NCBI GenBank assembly: GCA_035236585.1
Contig: CP141139.1
Location: 18,430,990 to 18,494,989, forward strand
Source of the DNA: Warburgia ugandensis
Taxonomy: Eukaryota > Streptophyta > Magnoliopsida > Canellales > Canellaceae
Direction: 5' to 3'
Length of the DNA stretch: 64,000 nucleotides
This document shows, in pieces, positions 45,731-59,160 of this stretch. Under the pieces are notes generated by a model. It was not told the origin of the DNA. It searched no databases and worked only from the letters and a program-made list of their open reading frames with translations. The translations under genes were made by a program, and so were the position numbers. Within the stretch, counting starts at the first letter, position 1. Each line of letters begins with the position of its first letter.

Positions 45731-48124
45731 TCTTGCCCCAGTACTTCATCATTTAAGTGTCTTGCTTAGCCACTTAAGATGTATGTATGGGCAGTAAGCA
45801 AAGACTTTGAGCATCCATCTCCAGGATCAATATTTTAGTCCTTTAACTTAAGCCTCCCTCACTTTGAAGACTCTCAAGGATACTTGCTATTTGAGTTTCT
45901 ACTACTTCTGGTTAATTGACTCAAGGACACATTCATTATCCTTAGATGGTCAACTATGTGGTTGCACATCTTCACGCCCTTTGCATTACTTTCAAACGTA
46001 ACCAACCCATCCTCCAAGGAATTCTTTGGTAACCTATAGTAGAAGTCGGTAAACTCAATAAAAACAACTTTTTAGCCATGTGGCAAGCTCTGATATGGAA
46101 AATTCAACTACAACAACATCATCTACATAAGTTACTTGACAGGGGCCACAGCTTCTATGTGGTATGTATCTCAATTGACCCCTTTAATGAAGGTTGATGA
46201 TAAAAAGTCCACAACATGCATTCTAAAAACAAGTAGAACAAGCCAAAATTAGCTATTATAAGATATCTACAAGAATAAAATAATAATATGTATCTACAAG
46301 ATTTATACAAGAACAATGGATACAACAAGCACCTACAAGGTATCTGTACTATATTTTACAAGAATAAAAAAACAAAAATAGGTATGTACAAGAATAAAAC
46401 AATAACAACATAGAGGATACCTCACAAATGTAATGACATTTCATAAGAGAAAAGGATAGATGAAAGACAATTTTTGCTTCTTTGAATATTGCATACAATC
46501 ATGTATTATTTAAATGCTAATCAAAATGAATTCATGAACAAAAAATAGCAAAAACCAAAGAAGTATAGTGAATGACATAAACATTCTACTAGTATAGTTT
46601 CTCAATTCAATACTCTTTAGCATAAAGAGAATTCAAAATGCATAATTATTAAGTAAGAAAACAATGGGTAGGAAATAGTAATTTCAACACACAAAAAAAG
46701 GATTCCAAGTACTTTTTCTTCGTAGGTAACTACAATTAATTCAAATAAGAAAGTAATCCCTCAAAAAAGAACCAATATTCTCAATTTTATTGCATTTTTA
46801 TCTCAAAATCCAAACCCATACTCTATTAAACTATTTCCCCCATAAGCACAAAGAATTTCTTCAATGGTCAAATTAATACATTAAATCAAAATCATGCATA
46901 TTAAAACACCCACAAATTTAGTTATCAATACATTTAATCAACACTACATTCAAACAAACCCATGAATTGTACTTAAAACTCAACATGCACATCAATTTTT
47001 TGCTATACATACCATAAAATATGAGTGTTGCTATCTATCTTCTATTCTTCTAAACTCGCAAACCATTTTGTGCTTCATTGAGGGCAATGATATTTCTCAT
47101 TTTGATACGCATTTGTCTCTAAACCTTAGAGTTCTTAATCACCCCAATATAGACCCATGGCAACTAGTTGCCCCAAATGTCTCAAACTAGTGCTCATAAA
47201 TAATTTCAGTCTAACAAATTAGGAAGAAGATGGTAGAGAGTTTGGACCGTTTTGTCCTTTAAAAAATAAATGAGAGGTATGTGGGGCATTTTGCTCCAAC
47301 AAGACTAATGATTAATAAATAGTGACCCTTAAGTAAAAAAAAGTAAAAACTTTGGGGCACATAAATGAAATTTCTTCTTTTATTAAGAATAAACCCAAAT
47401 AAAAGGAGTAGATTCTCTCTATTCTTGTGATTCCAAAAATGTAGATGATGTAGTGGCTAGATAGTTAACCACCTCATTCCTTGTATGTAGATGAGATGCT
47501 TGCTCGTCCTGTTTAGCCTTCCCAATATCCCTCTAGAATCCTTCACTATTTAAAGCACACTCCACCTAGGCTTGTAGTTGTTGTACAGTGATCTTGTCAC
47601 TACCTTAGAATCTTCACAAATTTGTAACTAAAAAAATATATCAAAGACTAACATAAAACCATATATAACACAAAGCTAACCATTCATCCTCTTTCTTCTC
47701 AAGATAAATGCTAAAACCTTCACAAAACTCTCCTTTTTAATTCCTGATTACTCCCCCAACCCTGAATGACATGGGTTGCAAGGGTTGAGCCATCAATGCA
47801 CAACTACACATAATCTTGCTAGGGGCAACCATCTAATCTCAATAGACTTAGACTCAATTGAATAATCTTCTTCTATTGCCAATGTTGAAGAATGAGAAAG
47901 TGCTCGGTAGTGAAAAGAGGCTAATGCATAAGAGAATTTGAATCGTACTTCTAAAAGTTACAAGTTGACTCGTAAGCTTGTTCGAGTTATTGGATTCTAT
48001 AGCAAATCCAATAACTTGTTGAGTTGACTCACTACATGGAAAAAATGCTTTGTCTATTGTCTATTGTGGATTTGTATAAAGTCAAAATTTTAATATAATT
48101 AATAGTAAATAAAATATTATTAAA
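45731..48124. other. Non-coding AT-rich DNA, nothing recognised
   Basis: Positions 46,260-46,410 carry several copies of a TCTACAAGAATAAAA-type word. Positions 47,985-47,996 and 48,005-48,016 form a perfect 12-bp inverted repeat with an 8-base loop. No gene was found. Confidence 0.45.
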
Positions 48125-48240
48125 AATTTGACTCGAGTATTTTGAGTCACCCATGAATCAGTTCAAGTTAACTCAACTCACTTCACTTTCGAACCAAGTT
48201 GAGTCTTTTAGTTTAAGACTATGGTTTGAATATTACATAA
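48125..48240 (+). repeat. Dispersed repeat copy 2 (GAGTCA/ACTCAACTC-rich)
   Basis: Matches the reverse complement of 11,236-11,340 from TTGAGTCACC through AACTCAACTCACTTCACTTT to the AAGACTATGGTT end. Confidence 0.65.
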
Positions 48241-48597
48241 TATTATATAACTCTAGCCTCTTAACTAGCCAATCCAACTTTCGAGTTAGGAGCAGAGCCA
48301 TCAACCACCTTATTCCTTTTAATCCAAATTGTGTTCGGCATTATAGCATTAGTTACAATTACCAGGTTATAAAACTAAACTTGACATTATTTTTGTGCAT
48401 CCAATGATCAATAGCTTATTGTAAATAGTCAAAATCAAGCTCAGGAGTTTAGAAAGATTCACATAAGAATTTTCATAAAGACTTCACTTGAGAACATTTT
48501 GTAAAGAGGTGGAGAATTACACCTTTTGCATTAAAAGCAAAGAATTTCCTTTTCATCTAAGAGTAAAATTGCAAAACACTCACACATTTCCTACATG

Positions 48598-48698
48598 TAT
48601 CCGTCCCCCAATGGAGAGGAGGGTGCTGACCTCAAACCCATGGCTTAGCATCAAAGGGAGAGGTGCCTCCTTTAGCCAAACCACTAGGCTACTATGCT
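48598..48698 (-). mobile_element. Possible tRNA-derived SINE head
   Basis: On the minus strand an A-box-like TAGCCTAGTGGTTTGG is followed about 50 bp later by a B-box-like GGGTTTGAGGTC and then CACCCTCC. Spacing and order fit a polymerase III promoter of a tRNA-derived SINE. It is not Au. The tail could not be delimited. Confidence 0.5.
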
Positions 48699-48754
48699 TT
48701 ATCTCTAGGCAAAAATGGCTTTTACCATCCCAACAAAGAAAATGCACAATGTGA

Positions 48755-51700
48755 TAGAAAGGACAATTCTTCTAGTACATAGTCACAAAGTTTGGATTCA
48801 TGAATGAATAGGCAAGGCAAATGTTTACAAAAAATTCAGGAAAAAGTATTTTTCACATATGAGTTCAAGCTTTTAATTTGGACTTAACTAGATTTTACAA
48901 ATAATGTTTGAAAATTTATCAAATTATTTGTGAAAGTCAAATTTTATTAGGTAAATTCATGTTAATTTCTTAAAATTTACTTTAAATTTGCAAAATTTAA
49001 GAATTTTTTAATTGTTCTGAAAGAAGTTGGGATTTTGAAAAATCTTCCGATTATTGAGAGAATTTTGTAATTATGATTGAATACCACATTGCATTTGATT
49101 TTGATATGTCGTCTTTTTGGGGTAAGAGGACACGCAAATGGTTACATAAGCACGAGGTAGGAGTAGTAGATGGGTCGCAGTGCTCATTTCTTTCGAGCAT
49201 CATCTTGCGAGTTGATACGTATAGCACTAAGGCGTCTTGAAACTCGATCTTAAATTTTGGGGTGGAATTATGTATCTGTCTAATTCGTCTAACACAAACG
49301 ATAAGAAAGGAAAGAACGAAGACAGCGTTCTAGTTTTGGCGCATGGACCTCTAGGTGAGTTCTACCTTATTCTGATCATCATCCAAATACACTGGTCCTA
49401 ATTTCGGCTTTATCCAATACAATCAGTGCATAAGCTTCTGTCGATCGAGTGAAGGGAGCACATTTATAGTAAAGAGGTCAGAATCCAAGTCCTATTGTTT
49501 CATCGGACAGGTTTCAGTCTGCCCCTTTCAAGTCGTTGTCTAACTTGAGAAAATGGTCACAAATGGTTAAATAAGGGAGGTTATTATCATTACCTAACTA
49601 TAACTTTTCATACATTATAATGCATGATTTTTCCTCAGTTTTTTGTTTTCTGCTACTATGATGCATGATTAGGATGATGGATTTCATTGACAGTGTCCTC
49701 GCTATCGTCACCCTTTCTTACCATACATCTGAATGGGACAGACGAATAGCACAATCGTCGAATAGGATAATGCAACCAATACATTTTTGTTGATCGATAC
49801 AATTAAGCGTCTTACATCATGTACAAATCGTTTACTCCACTTGCTTTAAATTATCATTATCATCGCTTAATACCGGCTCATCCACCAACTCGGTCTGAAA
49901 CTGATCCCTTTCCTCCCAACAGTTCGACATCTGCGGCTGCTAAAACATAAAATAGTACCCACATTATTAGTCTAATATCCCACCGTTAAGCTGTACGTAG
50001 GATTCGCCATGTGGTTGAGTTTTCTCATTATAAGCTTGGCGGATAAGTAATGCTTTCAGCTTCATTGCGAACAGTTAGTGGTACACTCAAGGCTGTAAGT
50101 TTCTACGGATGGTTGCAAGAACTCCAACCTAGTATTCGGTTTGTTGGCCATGAAATTGTGCTCGTAAACGTGAACTCTGTAACGTAAATTTGCTTTTAAT
50201 TCACGAATCTTAAACAAGTTCAATCTCAGTCTCTTGTATTTCCATCTTCCGGCTAAGCAACTCTACCAAACGAAATAGTATGTCGTTAGCTTTATATTAG
50301 CTCTACATGAGTCGCCATTTTAATAGGTTTTATTTGATTCAAAAGCTAAGAAATCAAATTTCTTGAATGCTTTACTTTGAATCAAAAGTATATGGAGTAC
50401 GTATACCTTGTTTCCCCTAAATACTTCCAAGTTCACCTTTGTTGTTATCTTGTTTTCGATAATAGAGAAAAATGGAATAGCTGTGGAGTGAAGGAGAAAA
50501 CATCAAAGGTAAGAAAGGCAAACGTAAGCATTGAACAAGATATCTCTGATCGGCTAAAATATCCAGATATTTCTTAAATTTTTACCTTGTAATATTGAAA
50601 AATTAGAAACTGAGTTTATTGTTGTTTTTTCTGGTTTTATTATTATTATTGTTTGGTTTAGGTTAGATTTTGATATTGGCTTCTTTTCATCCTCTCTCAA
50701 TTTGTTATCTCTCAGCAAACTGTTGCAAAGTGGCTCAACGGCCAAGTCGCCACCAACGGACCAAAGGAAACCATCAAACACCATGTTCCTGTAACTCAGT
50801 GATCTTAAAGACTCTGAAGCTCCAGTTGTCAACGTTGAAGAGAGCAAGCAAGTAGTGCAGACGGTCATCATCTTTCTTATCTGGCCCAGGCACCGGCCAC
50901 CAAAAGCTCCAAATCAATCGTCAAAGATAATGGTGAAGAACTGGATATTGGCTTACAAAAAATAGTTTTTTTTTTTTCTGGGGGGGGGTTTTATTTATAG
51001 ACTGTTCCTTTTCCATTTCCAAGGTGCTAGAACATGTACGCGCTCCCTTTTCCACGCGAGGAACAATAGGACTCGAGTTTTCGTTATGGTAAAATGACAG
51101 GGCTCTTATAGGCAAGGGATCTTATCATGTGTTGTTCTATCTGATTCTTAAAAAGGCGTAATTATATGATGCATCATTAGCGTCCTTAAAAAAGCGGGTG
51201 GCTGAGTCCACATTTTTTAATTTCTTTGTGGTCAGGTAGCCTAGGCTTGAAAAATATTCTCCGTTGCGTAGCTCTAAGTTCTTTAATTTTAAACATATTA
51301 ACATTAAAAAAATGAAATAAAGAAAAAACAAAGAAAACCTCTAAACATAGAAACCATCTTATATCTTCAAAACATAAAAAATTAACACACTTAGATATAT
51401 GTAATAGAGGAAATTTTCTAAATCTAAGCTATCTATGATGAAACAAATCAGATGAAAAAGTGGGCTCACCACCCACTTTTAAGGATGCCTATGATTATGA
51501 TGCAACTGTGATGAGATCATTTACATCATATAATTGCTCCTTAAAAAGATTAATAAAAGATTCCATCTAACATTGGTTGGTTGATATTATACACACTACT
51601 CATCATCTATGACTAACTATAAAAATAAACGTTTCAATCATTCAAAAAAGATTGGTCACAATTATCATTTACAAGGGTTGGAATTTCATTTTCAATATTA

Positions 51701-52117
51701 TATCCCATGTAATATCCATATTTTCGATAATTGAAAATTTAGGTCCTGCATACATTTATGACTCATATATACATCAAGATGTGGAACAAAATGCTTTGAT
51801 AATTTAATGAGGCTCATATACTTTCGTCTAACTCATAGCTCATATATAAAATGATCTATTAGATACAATGAACCTTAAGTTTTCGGAGGGCAACATCTTT
51901 TTTATTATAATTTTTGCAAAGTTTGTTTTATAGATTCTTCAAAGTAATAGCCCTAATTCAAAATTAACCAAAAAAAGAAGAAGCACTCCCATAGTTTAAG
52001 AGTGCCCCATTCTTCCTATATTTTCCCATTGTTATGTTCATACGATATGGCTTAGTTTATTACTATTAGTGTAACCCATCATTTGAGAGGAATTAGTAAT
52101 AAGACTATTTTCAAAAA
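48755..52117. other. Unassigned region, slightly gene-like at 50.4-51.1 kb
   Basis: Positions 50,400-50,950 have mixed base composition. A plus-strand stretch after a TTATCTCTCAG acceptor-like site (about 50,704-50,715) reads QTVAKWLNGQVATNG. I recognise no family and cannot define exons. It may be a gene fragment. The rest shows nothing. Confidence 0.35.
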
Positions 52118-52122
52118 ATAGC

Positions 52123-55100
52123 TGTGACACCCTACATTTTCTAAAATTATTTTTCATATATATTAATAATAATATTTAATAAAATAGTCGGTATCCCTGA
52201 AAGAGGAAAAACTAGTGTTTAATATAATTGCAATAATCATTTCAAAGAAATACCTAAAGAAAATCCCGAGGGTCATCCAATCCATAGTAACCAATAAAAC
52301 TGATACAAAACAATGTGTCGCATGCTCAAATCTAAAACCAAAACTTGAAGAAATACCGGTCACAAGAAGAGAAACTATAACAATAAAAATAAATAAATCC
52401 CAGGGTTTCATCCATCAAACACCACACCCCACTGCATCATGTGAGTCTATATACATGATACGAATAAGAGTCAGGTCCAACTCTATCGCTATAATATAAG
52501 TGCGTTTATACAGCCCATATAAAAAGTCAATGACAAGTAGATGAAAGCATACATCTAATCAATCTCTAATATAGTAGATAGTCCTCGCAGTCCTACCCAC
52601 CCTCTCTTTACTACTACTACTATTACTACTACAGCTATTGCTGCTCCACCTTCTTGCCTTACTATTATCACACTCCAAATTTGAGGCATTGCAAACCAAA
52701 GCAATGCCTCAACAAGCTATTGCTTGTGTAGGTGATCACATTTAATATCAAATATAAATATAAATGATGTGACATAAAGGTTTCAGGTTCATGATAGATC
52801 TCATGGTGTAAAACATTTATATAATAAGTTAAATTATTAGATGTCTAGCAATAACAGTACATGAAAGATCAAGAGTATAATAGAAGCAATGACAGTCCAT
52901 GCATGATTTACACTGAAGAATAAGGTATCATGACTAATCACCATGGTATACAAGGCATGAATAGTACTTGAATCAAGTGCAATCAATTTTATCATTTAAA
53001 AACATGGATGCAAGTCACGAGTAATAGGGCGTTTATACACTATCATGCCCTAAGAGTGTCCCACTATACTTGCATAACCAGCAACGAGTACTCACTCCAA
53101 AATCCTAGGTCCCTCACCTGTAACTCACACACAAGGTAGCTCACTTAGCCCATAGGCCCTCCCACATCTGGCCGCCCACATAGGCTTCACCCTAAGGGTG
53201 CATCATCATGATGTGGGTATATTAGGATCTAAAAATCTCAATAAGTCTACACTACATGAGCATACAGAATAAGAGTATGAACTGTTATGCTGTAGTGGCA
53301 ACCACTCAAAGATATCAACTACTACTGTTCATCGAAACAAGAGACTAATGTCCGCATACATGGGGGATGGTCAGACGTGCGTGGGTGGCCTGCCCACGAT
53401 TATCACAAACCACACACACTTTGTGCATGCATCAGGGTTGGTTTCTATTATTCATAATCTCAGTGGAAAGGTGGCCAACCCTAATACCCTCTTAGAATAA
53501 CACCCACTGGGTAGAAATACCTGTCATAAAATGACAAAAATATGAGATAAATCATAGAAATCTTCATGTGTAGTCAATCTCAAGAAGATCAAGTCAAAAG
53601 ATGTGTTAATACATCATCAATCATACATTTAAAACAAAGTATAAATCATGTGGGGTAAGATGTCAAGGCATCAATCATGTATGATGAAGGTAGTCTCAAG
53701 AAAACATAATAGGACATAAAAGCCACACTTCAAAGTTCTCAAGTAGATATGTCATGACCAATGAAATTAAGAAATTACTAAATGTAATCACCTACCTCAA
53801 ATATGCGATACTCATAATCAAGCACGTAAACTACCTCAACTCGCGTCTCTGAAGTACTTGCCAGACCATAATACCACACTCAGTCATTTACTACTCTAAT
53901 TGTGCCTTCATTATTCATTATAACCTTCATCTATTTAGCTTGATGTTCCTAAATCCTCAAGAGTATGTTAATCCATGTGATGATCCCTCTAATTTGATAG
54001 TTAATTCTAGATTAACGATCTAGATCGTCTGATTTACACTTTAATTAAGCTAATACATGTCTAGATGTTAGTTTTTCTAACATCTAATTGATCATCTGCT
54101 AGCTTTGATCATTAATTTAAGTTGTGATTTGTCAATTCAGTGTCCCTTGGTCATTAAGGAACTAATCTCTCGCATCTTATTAAGCTTGATGACGATTCAA
54201 CCAATGAATCATTCTTTATTGGTTAGATCTATAATTAGATCATCGATTCTAGTCTTTTTCATCATATCTAGTTCAATCTCTATGTTTATTTAACAAATAA
54301 AGTATATTTCCATGATGTGTGTCCATTTGACGGTCAGATCATTCTATGATTGGTCAATCCTAAGTTTCATGATCAGACCGACGGTCAAGATCAATTTTCT
54401 TGATGAATACTTGAAATTTGTCCATCTATTTCACTAATCATCTCCTAATTTATTCATTTGTTCAATTTCTAAAGCGTGATCATCACTTGATCGAGCTGAT
54501 CTAGGTTATTGGATAAGATTTTGTAATTTGATCTAATTAGAAGTGGTCAAATCAAGGTTTTCATATAAAATCTAGGTTTGCTTTATCAAGACAAATCTAA
54601 CAAAAGTCTCGGATCATGATTTAGACTTATATAGCCCCCACAATTGTCAAATTAAGGTTTCAAATTGGCCCATATTAATTTTGTGTCAAAATTAATTTCT
54701 TATTCAACGTCATAGGGTGACACTCCACAAAGCATGCCACGCTCTCGAAACACAATGCATTCAGGTCATTAGGACACACCAACGTCTTGTCACAGCCAAG
54801 AACAATGCAGGTGCACTATAGTGCGTAGCGCGAGCATCTTCGATGTGTGACCCGAATGATCACCAATCTAAGATGATGTGCTTAGGCCATCCATTCTTTT
54901 CAGTCTTGATCTAAGTCTAGATTGTGCCATTTTTATTAGTTTTTCTTATTCTTATGATTTTGAGGCCTATGAACATGATGGACGGCTTAGATCATCCATC
55001 TGGGCCCTCCATCGATGTGAAATTAATTGAAAACAATGAGTCCTTGATCACTGGAGGTCATCAGAGAAGACGACCAGATTCACGTCATCGCAGTGACCCT

Positions 55101-55860
55101 TCCAGTGGTGAAATCTCACAAAATTTATACAATTTTGTTCAAAATTTCATGATTTTGAGTTTTATAAGGTTTTTAATCACTAATTTTGCCTAAATCTAAG
55201 GTTTTTAGCTAGATTTATGTATGAAGAAAAAAATTTCTCCCTTTTTATTGTTATTTTCACTTTTTTTACGTCAATACTTAATTAATCTTCATGAAACCAG
55301 AAGGGTTTTGATCGTGGTTCAATAATAAACAAGATGAACAGTTTATATCATCGATTAAGCACCTATTCATTCACTGTTTTTAGCAATAACAGTAACCTCC
55401 AAGTTTATCACTGAAAAATGACGACCCTTGGCCGTTGTCGGTGTTGGGAGAGAAGAAATGAAGAGGAGGAGAGGAGAGGAGAGGAGAGGAGGGCCTACCT
55501 TTAAAGGGTGGCGTCAATAGTGGCGGTGTGCAGCATTATACGCGTCTTCAGCGTCGACATCAGCGTCATGAAAAACGGGAAGCTTGGGATTACGAGGGGG
55601 TGACATAAATGCAGGGGGCGCATTTAAAGGCCCCAATTATTAATATTTTAATTTAAAGTTTTATTTTATTTCTCATTAATTTTAAAATGATTCCATCATT
55701 TTATGCTAATAATCGCTCCCTTAACTCCATAATGGTTGTCAGTGCACTGACTTCAGTGTCTATGAGCCTCACACGTGTAATTATTATTTTATCCTCTTTA
55801 TATAATTTTTAAAAATATCTTAATTAAAAGATTTTCGTTTAATATCTAATTTGAATATTT
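52123..55860 (-). mobile_element. LTR G: long Ty3/gypsy-type LTR related to LTRs B and C
   Basis: It starts TGTGACACCCTAC in plus coordinates and shares with C the hairpin block at 52,683-52,710 and the following CAACAAGCTATTGCTTGTGTAGG. The conserved block is at 53,030-53,520 (CATGCCC, ACACCCACTGGG) and the GATC-rich part at 54,000-54,700. A (GGAGA)n tract lies at about 55,462-55,492. The far end (the LTR 5' end on the minus strand) shows no clear TGTAACA start or target duplication, so the end given is approximate. The 89-codon frame at 54,924-55,193 matches nothing known. Confidence 0.65.
52683..52710 (-). other. Hairpin in LTR G
   Basis: GAGGCATTGC and GCAATGCCTC form a perfect 10-bp stem with an 8-base loop. 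The position is about 560 bp from the LTR's outer 3' end. Confidence 0.85.
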
Positions 55861-57635
55861 TTAGTGTCGTTAAACTGTATATTCTAAATATTGAAGTTTT
55901 AATCTATGATTCTTGAAAGTTCAATTTTCACAAAATTTAAATTTTTTTAAAATTATACACATATATATTCCCAAAATGGCGTACATTACAGTAGGCCATC
56001 CAATTCCTTCGCACAATTATTTTTTTACTATATTTTGTCTCTTATTATATATTTTGAGTTATTCATTTCTGTAAATTAGAACAAAAAGTAATAAGAAGTG
56101 CAAATAGGCAGCTGCTGATACACTTGATAAAACAGTAGAAAACTAATAAGTCATATTAAAAATAGCATACCATACTTTTAGGTGGAAATAAATATATTAA
56201 AAATTATGTAAAACATAGCTAAACAGTAATTTAGAACATCAAATATTTCTCTATTTTGAGAATATGTGATTTCGTAAAGGAAACTTCATGCCTATATGAC
56301 CATTATAACCGATATGACCGACGGATATAGCCAATACATACAGGTTCTGCGTTATGATGATAACTGGTACTGTTATTTTGATCTGTGATCGACAACAGTT
56401 ATTGGCCAAGGCATATATTTCACTTTTCTAAGCCTCTAATATCGGTCTTCAAATAGATAGGTAACAAAGTGAAACGATCAGTATAAACATCCATTGACAA
56501 ACATCTACATATAAAAGGTTTAGCATTATCCAGGAAAGAATAGTCCCTGGAGAAGGGACATGATATTCCCCTTCTAAGACTATTGGTGCCACACAGCCCC
56601 GCCTCACACCTTCACTTGGGTTTTCTTGTAAAAGTAATAGTGGATCCCACTTTTTTAATACTCTCAGCCGTTCATCTTATCCGTCTATTCTTGGATGGCA
56701 AAACCTTAAAGATGAAAGGTCTAGATTACCATTAGGTTGGCCCTGGGGATGAAAGTACTGGAAAGTCCAACCATGGGTGTGGCAGTAGTCATAAATGGGC
56801 GTGGAAAGATCACTTCCCGAAGCAATACATCAGAAAGAGATGAGTTTTCAAGGAAGTCTTTTCCATGGTGCTGCGTCAACCTCCAATTTGCAATTCCACT
56901 TACGTCTGCATTTGTGTTCATCATGGCTGGAATATCAAAATTAGGCAACACATTAAGCATTGATGATCCCGATGACTGATTTCAGAGTCCTTAAAATAAT
57001 TATAAAAATAGATAATTGTAAATTTATATTTAAAAAATATTTAATGGATATGAAATTTAATCTCCAGCATATTTAAGTTATTTAAAAATTAACAAACGGC
57101 ATAGATCCAAAAAAAGGTTCTACTACGCATGAAAAATGAGGCTATAGCCTACAGAGAGCATTTCAATGGACTTGTTTAGTAATGGTTGTTTCGTAAGAAA
57201 ATAGCTGGTTATTTTGGTCTTTAAATTTTCAACAAGTGATATTATGTCTTTTATTTATGTATAAGAAGGTGATGTACCAATATTTATATTAAATTTACGA
57301 AGAATGCCATTATAGTCCCTTTCATTCCATTTACTGTCCAACTACTTGTATGTGGAGAGATTGTGTCCGCCCAAGTGCCGGAAATTGATTCCCAGGGATT
57401 GCTTTTATTAAGCCGTCACAAAGACAACGTGTTGTAACAAATTTCTTGGATGCGATGCTCGGTTAAATTAACACCAGTCATTTGTACTCGAATCACCAAC
57501 ATCAAGGATGGGATGCTTTGTTAATTCACCGCTCAAAGAAAATTTCTATAAGATAGTTATAAGTTCTGCCATGTTATGTGAAATAGAGTATTGGATAATT
57601 AAGGAACATCATGTACACAGGCAATCATAGCCAAA
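55861..57635. other. Non-coding DNA, nothing firm
   Basis: Positions 56,304-56,410 contain CG-bearing words (CCGATATGACCGACGG) that recall 8.6-9.0 kb. The overlapping 79-80-codon frames on both strands at 56,721-56,979 show no domain. Confidence 0.4.
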
Positions 57636-57639
57636 AGAA

Positions 57640-57970
57640 AAACATTGAGCAAGACAAAAGAAATAAAATTATTAATGAAAATATTAGAAGAAATTTAGAA
57701 GCAGCACTGATAGGTAATAAGACAAAGGAGATTAAATTTAAATATTTTGAATATGTCTAATAGGGACTAAGAATGGCATAGCTTAAAAAGATTGAGGCAA
57801 TGCAAGTGAAAAATTCTAAAAAGATAAGAGAATACCTAAAAAAAACTTGAATAGATGCGGTGAAAAAAGATTTTAAAACTTTAAAACTAAAGAAAACTTC
57901 CGTACTAAATAATAAAGAAGAACAAAGGAACAAAATTAACATGGCCGATCCTTAGGATAATGTCTTGTTA
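57640..57970 (+). mobile_element. L1-type LINE, 3' end of ORF2
   Basis: The plus-strand reading gives KTKEIKFKYFEYV (worn form of the RLRWFGHV block) at about 57,720-57,760. Then follow KKIREYLKKT-stop-IDAVKKDFKTLKLKKTSVLNNKEEQRNKINMADP to about 57,953, the usual basic C-terminus ending in Ala-Asp-Pro. A GGATAATG tail then follows. Internal stops are present. It is the same type of fragment as 7.7-8.06 kb (minus) and 38.7-38.8 kb. Confidence 0.75.
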
Positions 57971-57974
57971 ACGA

Positions 57975-58290
57975 TAATCATAGTCAGAGAAGCATCACCA
58001 TCATGATTGAGATACCCATGATTACCATAACTCACCTCGTCTCTTTGAACCATCTCATCAAATAACCCTCCATAATCCACACCCGCACTTTGCATAGAGA
58101 GCAATAAAAGAATTATAAGCAGAAGCATCGATCTCAACCCCAGCGTCCGGAGCAAACTGGTGAACTTCCATGCCAAAAGCAAGATCTTCCAACTGCGAGC
58201 ACGTATGCAGAACACCCACCAAAATAACCGCATCCGGTCTCAACAAAAAAATTCTATCTCTTGATACAATCTCAAACACCAATCACAGTC
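57975..58290 (-). pseudogene. Pentatricopeptide repeat (PPR) protein fragment
   Basis: On the minus strand, 58,060-58,280 reads RPDAVILVGVLHTCSQLEDLAFGMEVHQF...AYNSFIALYAKCGCG. This is a PLS-class PPR pattern (ACSQLG, GxEVHxF, YNSLIALYAKCG). After a frame change at about 58,060, GLFDEMVQRDEVSYGNHGYLNHDGD continues the next repeat. PPR proteins bind organellar RNA for editing, splicing or stability. Only about two repeats remain, without a start, transit peptide or DYW/E domain, so it is a broken piece. It abuts the LINE 3' end. Confidence 0.8.
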
Positions 58291-58599
58291 CACTCTGTGA
58301 ATGACCTGATATCCTAACAGAACTGGAAGTAAGATTTCCAACACTGGATTGTCCGCCAAAAACTCACAGTGGAACTGGATTCTCCGCCAACAGAAATCCA
58401 CCAAAATCAGCTGAAAACAAGAAAAACAGACATGATCTGAGTTCCAGTTAGACGCGCAATGGTGACAGTACGAACTTATCATACAGATCTGAAATTTCCG
58501 GCCACGAGAACGAAGAGTACGGACAAAAAGATTAGCTCAAATGGAATCGGAAACATAAAAACCAAACAAGACAAAACAAAAAGAAAATTCCAGGAAAAA

Positions 58600-58904
58600 T
58601 ACAAAAAACATACTGGAAAACTTAGGGGAGCTTAAATTCTGTAATGTACGACATTCAATGGCGCTTCTGCCGACAGAGAATCGAATTCTACGAGGCGAGC
58701 CGGAAAGCTTTTATTCCGCTGGAAAATAAAATCCACTTCACCAATCTCATGCTTCACGTTCTCTCCCTTTACCTCGTATTTTTACAAAGTGACGGGCTCG
58801 CAGAGATAAAATCTAAAAAATCGGACCCCCCCTCTCCTATATCATTTCCAAACGAAAAACCCAGATCACAGAAACCCAGATCACATGGTTTATTCTAAGG
58901 TTTC

Positions 58905-58948
<44 letters not shown>

Positions 58949-59160
58949 CAGATGTAACACTGTATAAGTCCTCTTCTTCCTTTCACCAAAACAAAATGGT
59001 TTCTCTCCTGCACGAAAGGCTTTCTCTGTAGCGGTTTGGGTTTTTGGATATTTGATGGTTTGGAGAAGAAGATGGGTATCGAGAGAGAGAGAGCAGGAAA
59101 TAGAGACTGGTGGAAAACGAACTGGTTTTTCAAGAGTATTTAAATAAGGGCACTTTTGAA
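58600..59160 (-). promoter_or_regulatory. Possible promoter and untranslated leader of a lost minus-strand gene
   Basis: On the minus strand a TATA-like TTATTTAAATAC at about 59,137-59,148 is followed some 30 bp later by a C/T-rich stretch. Further downstream come a CT run (58,907-58,946), repeated GATCTGGGTTTCTGTGATCTGGGTTT words (58,855-58,880), and a GAG/GTAAAG donor-like site near 58,770. The arrangement resembles a plant 5' leader exon with an intron, leading towards the PPR fragment. No coding exon could be confirmed. Confidence 0.35.
58907..58946. repeat. GA microsatellite
   Basis: A pure GA run of about 20 units. On the minus strand it is a CT run within the proposed leader. Confidence 0.97.

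Noticed and set aside
47985-48016. 12-bp perfect inverted repeat with 8-base loop, terminator-like
   Set aside because: No gene ends here and plant polymerase II does not use such terminators. It is recorded only as a small palindrome.
50554-50871. 105-codon minus-strand frame
   Set aside because: No recognisable domain. The opposite strand is equally plausible as gene debris, so neither is annotated as coding.
54924-55193. 89-codon plus-strand frame
   Set aside because: It lies within LTR G and has no recognisable domain.
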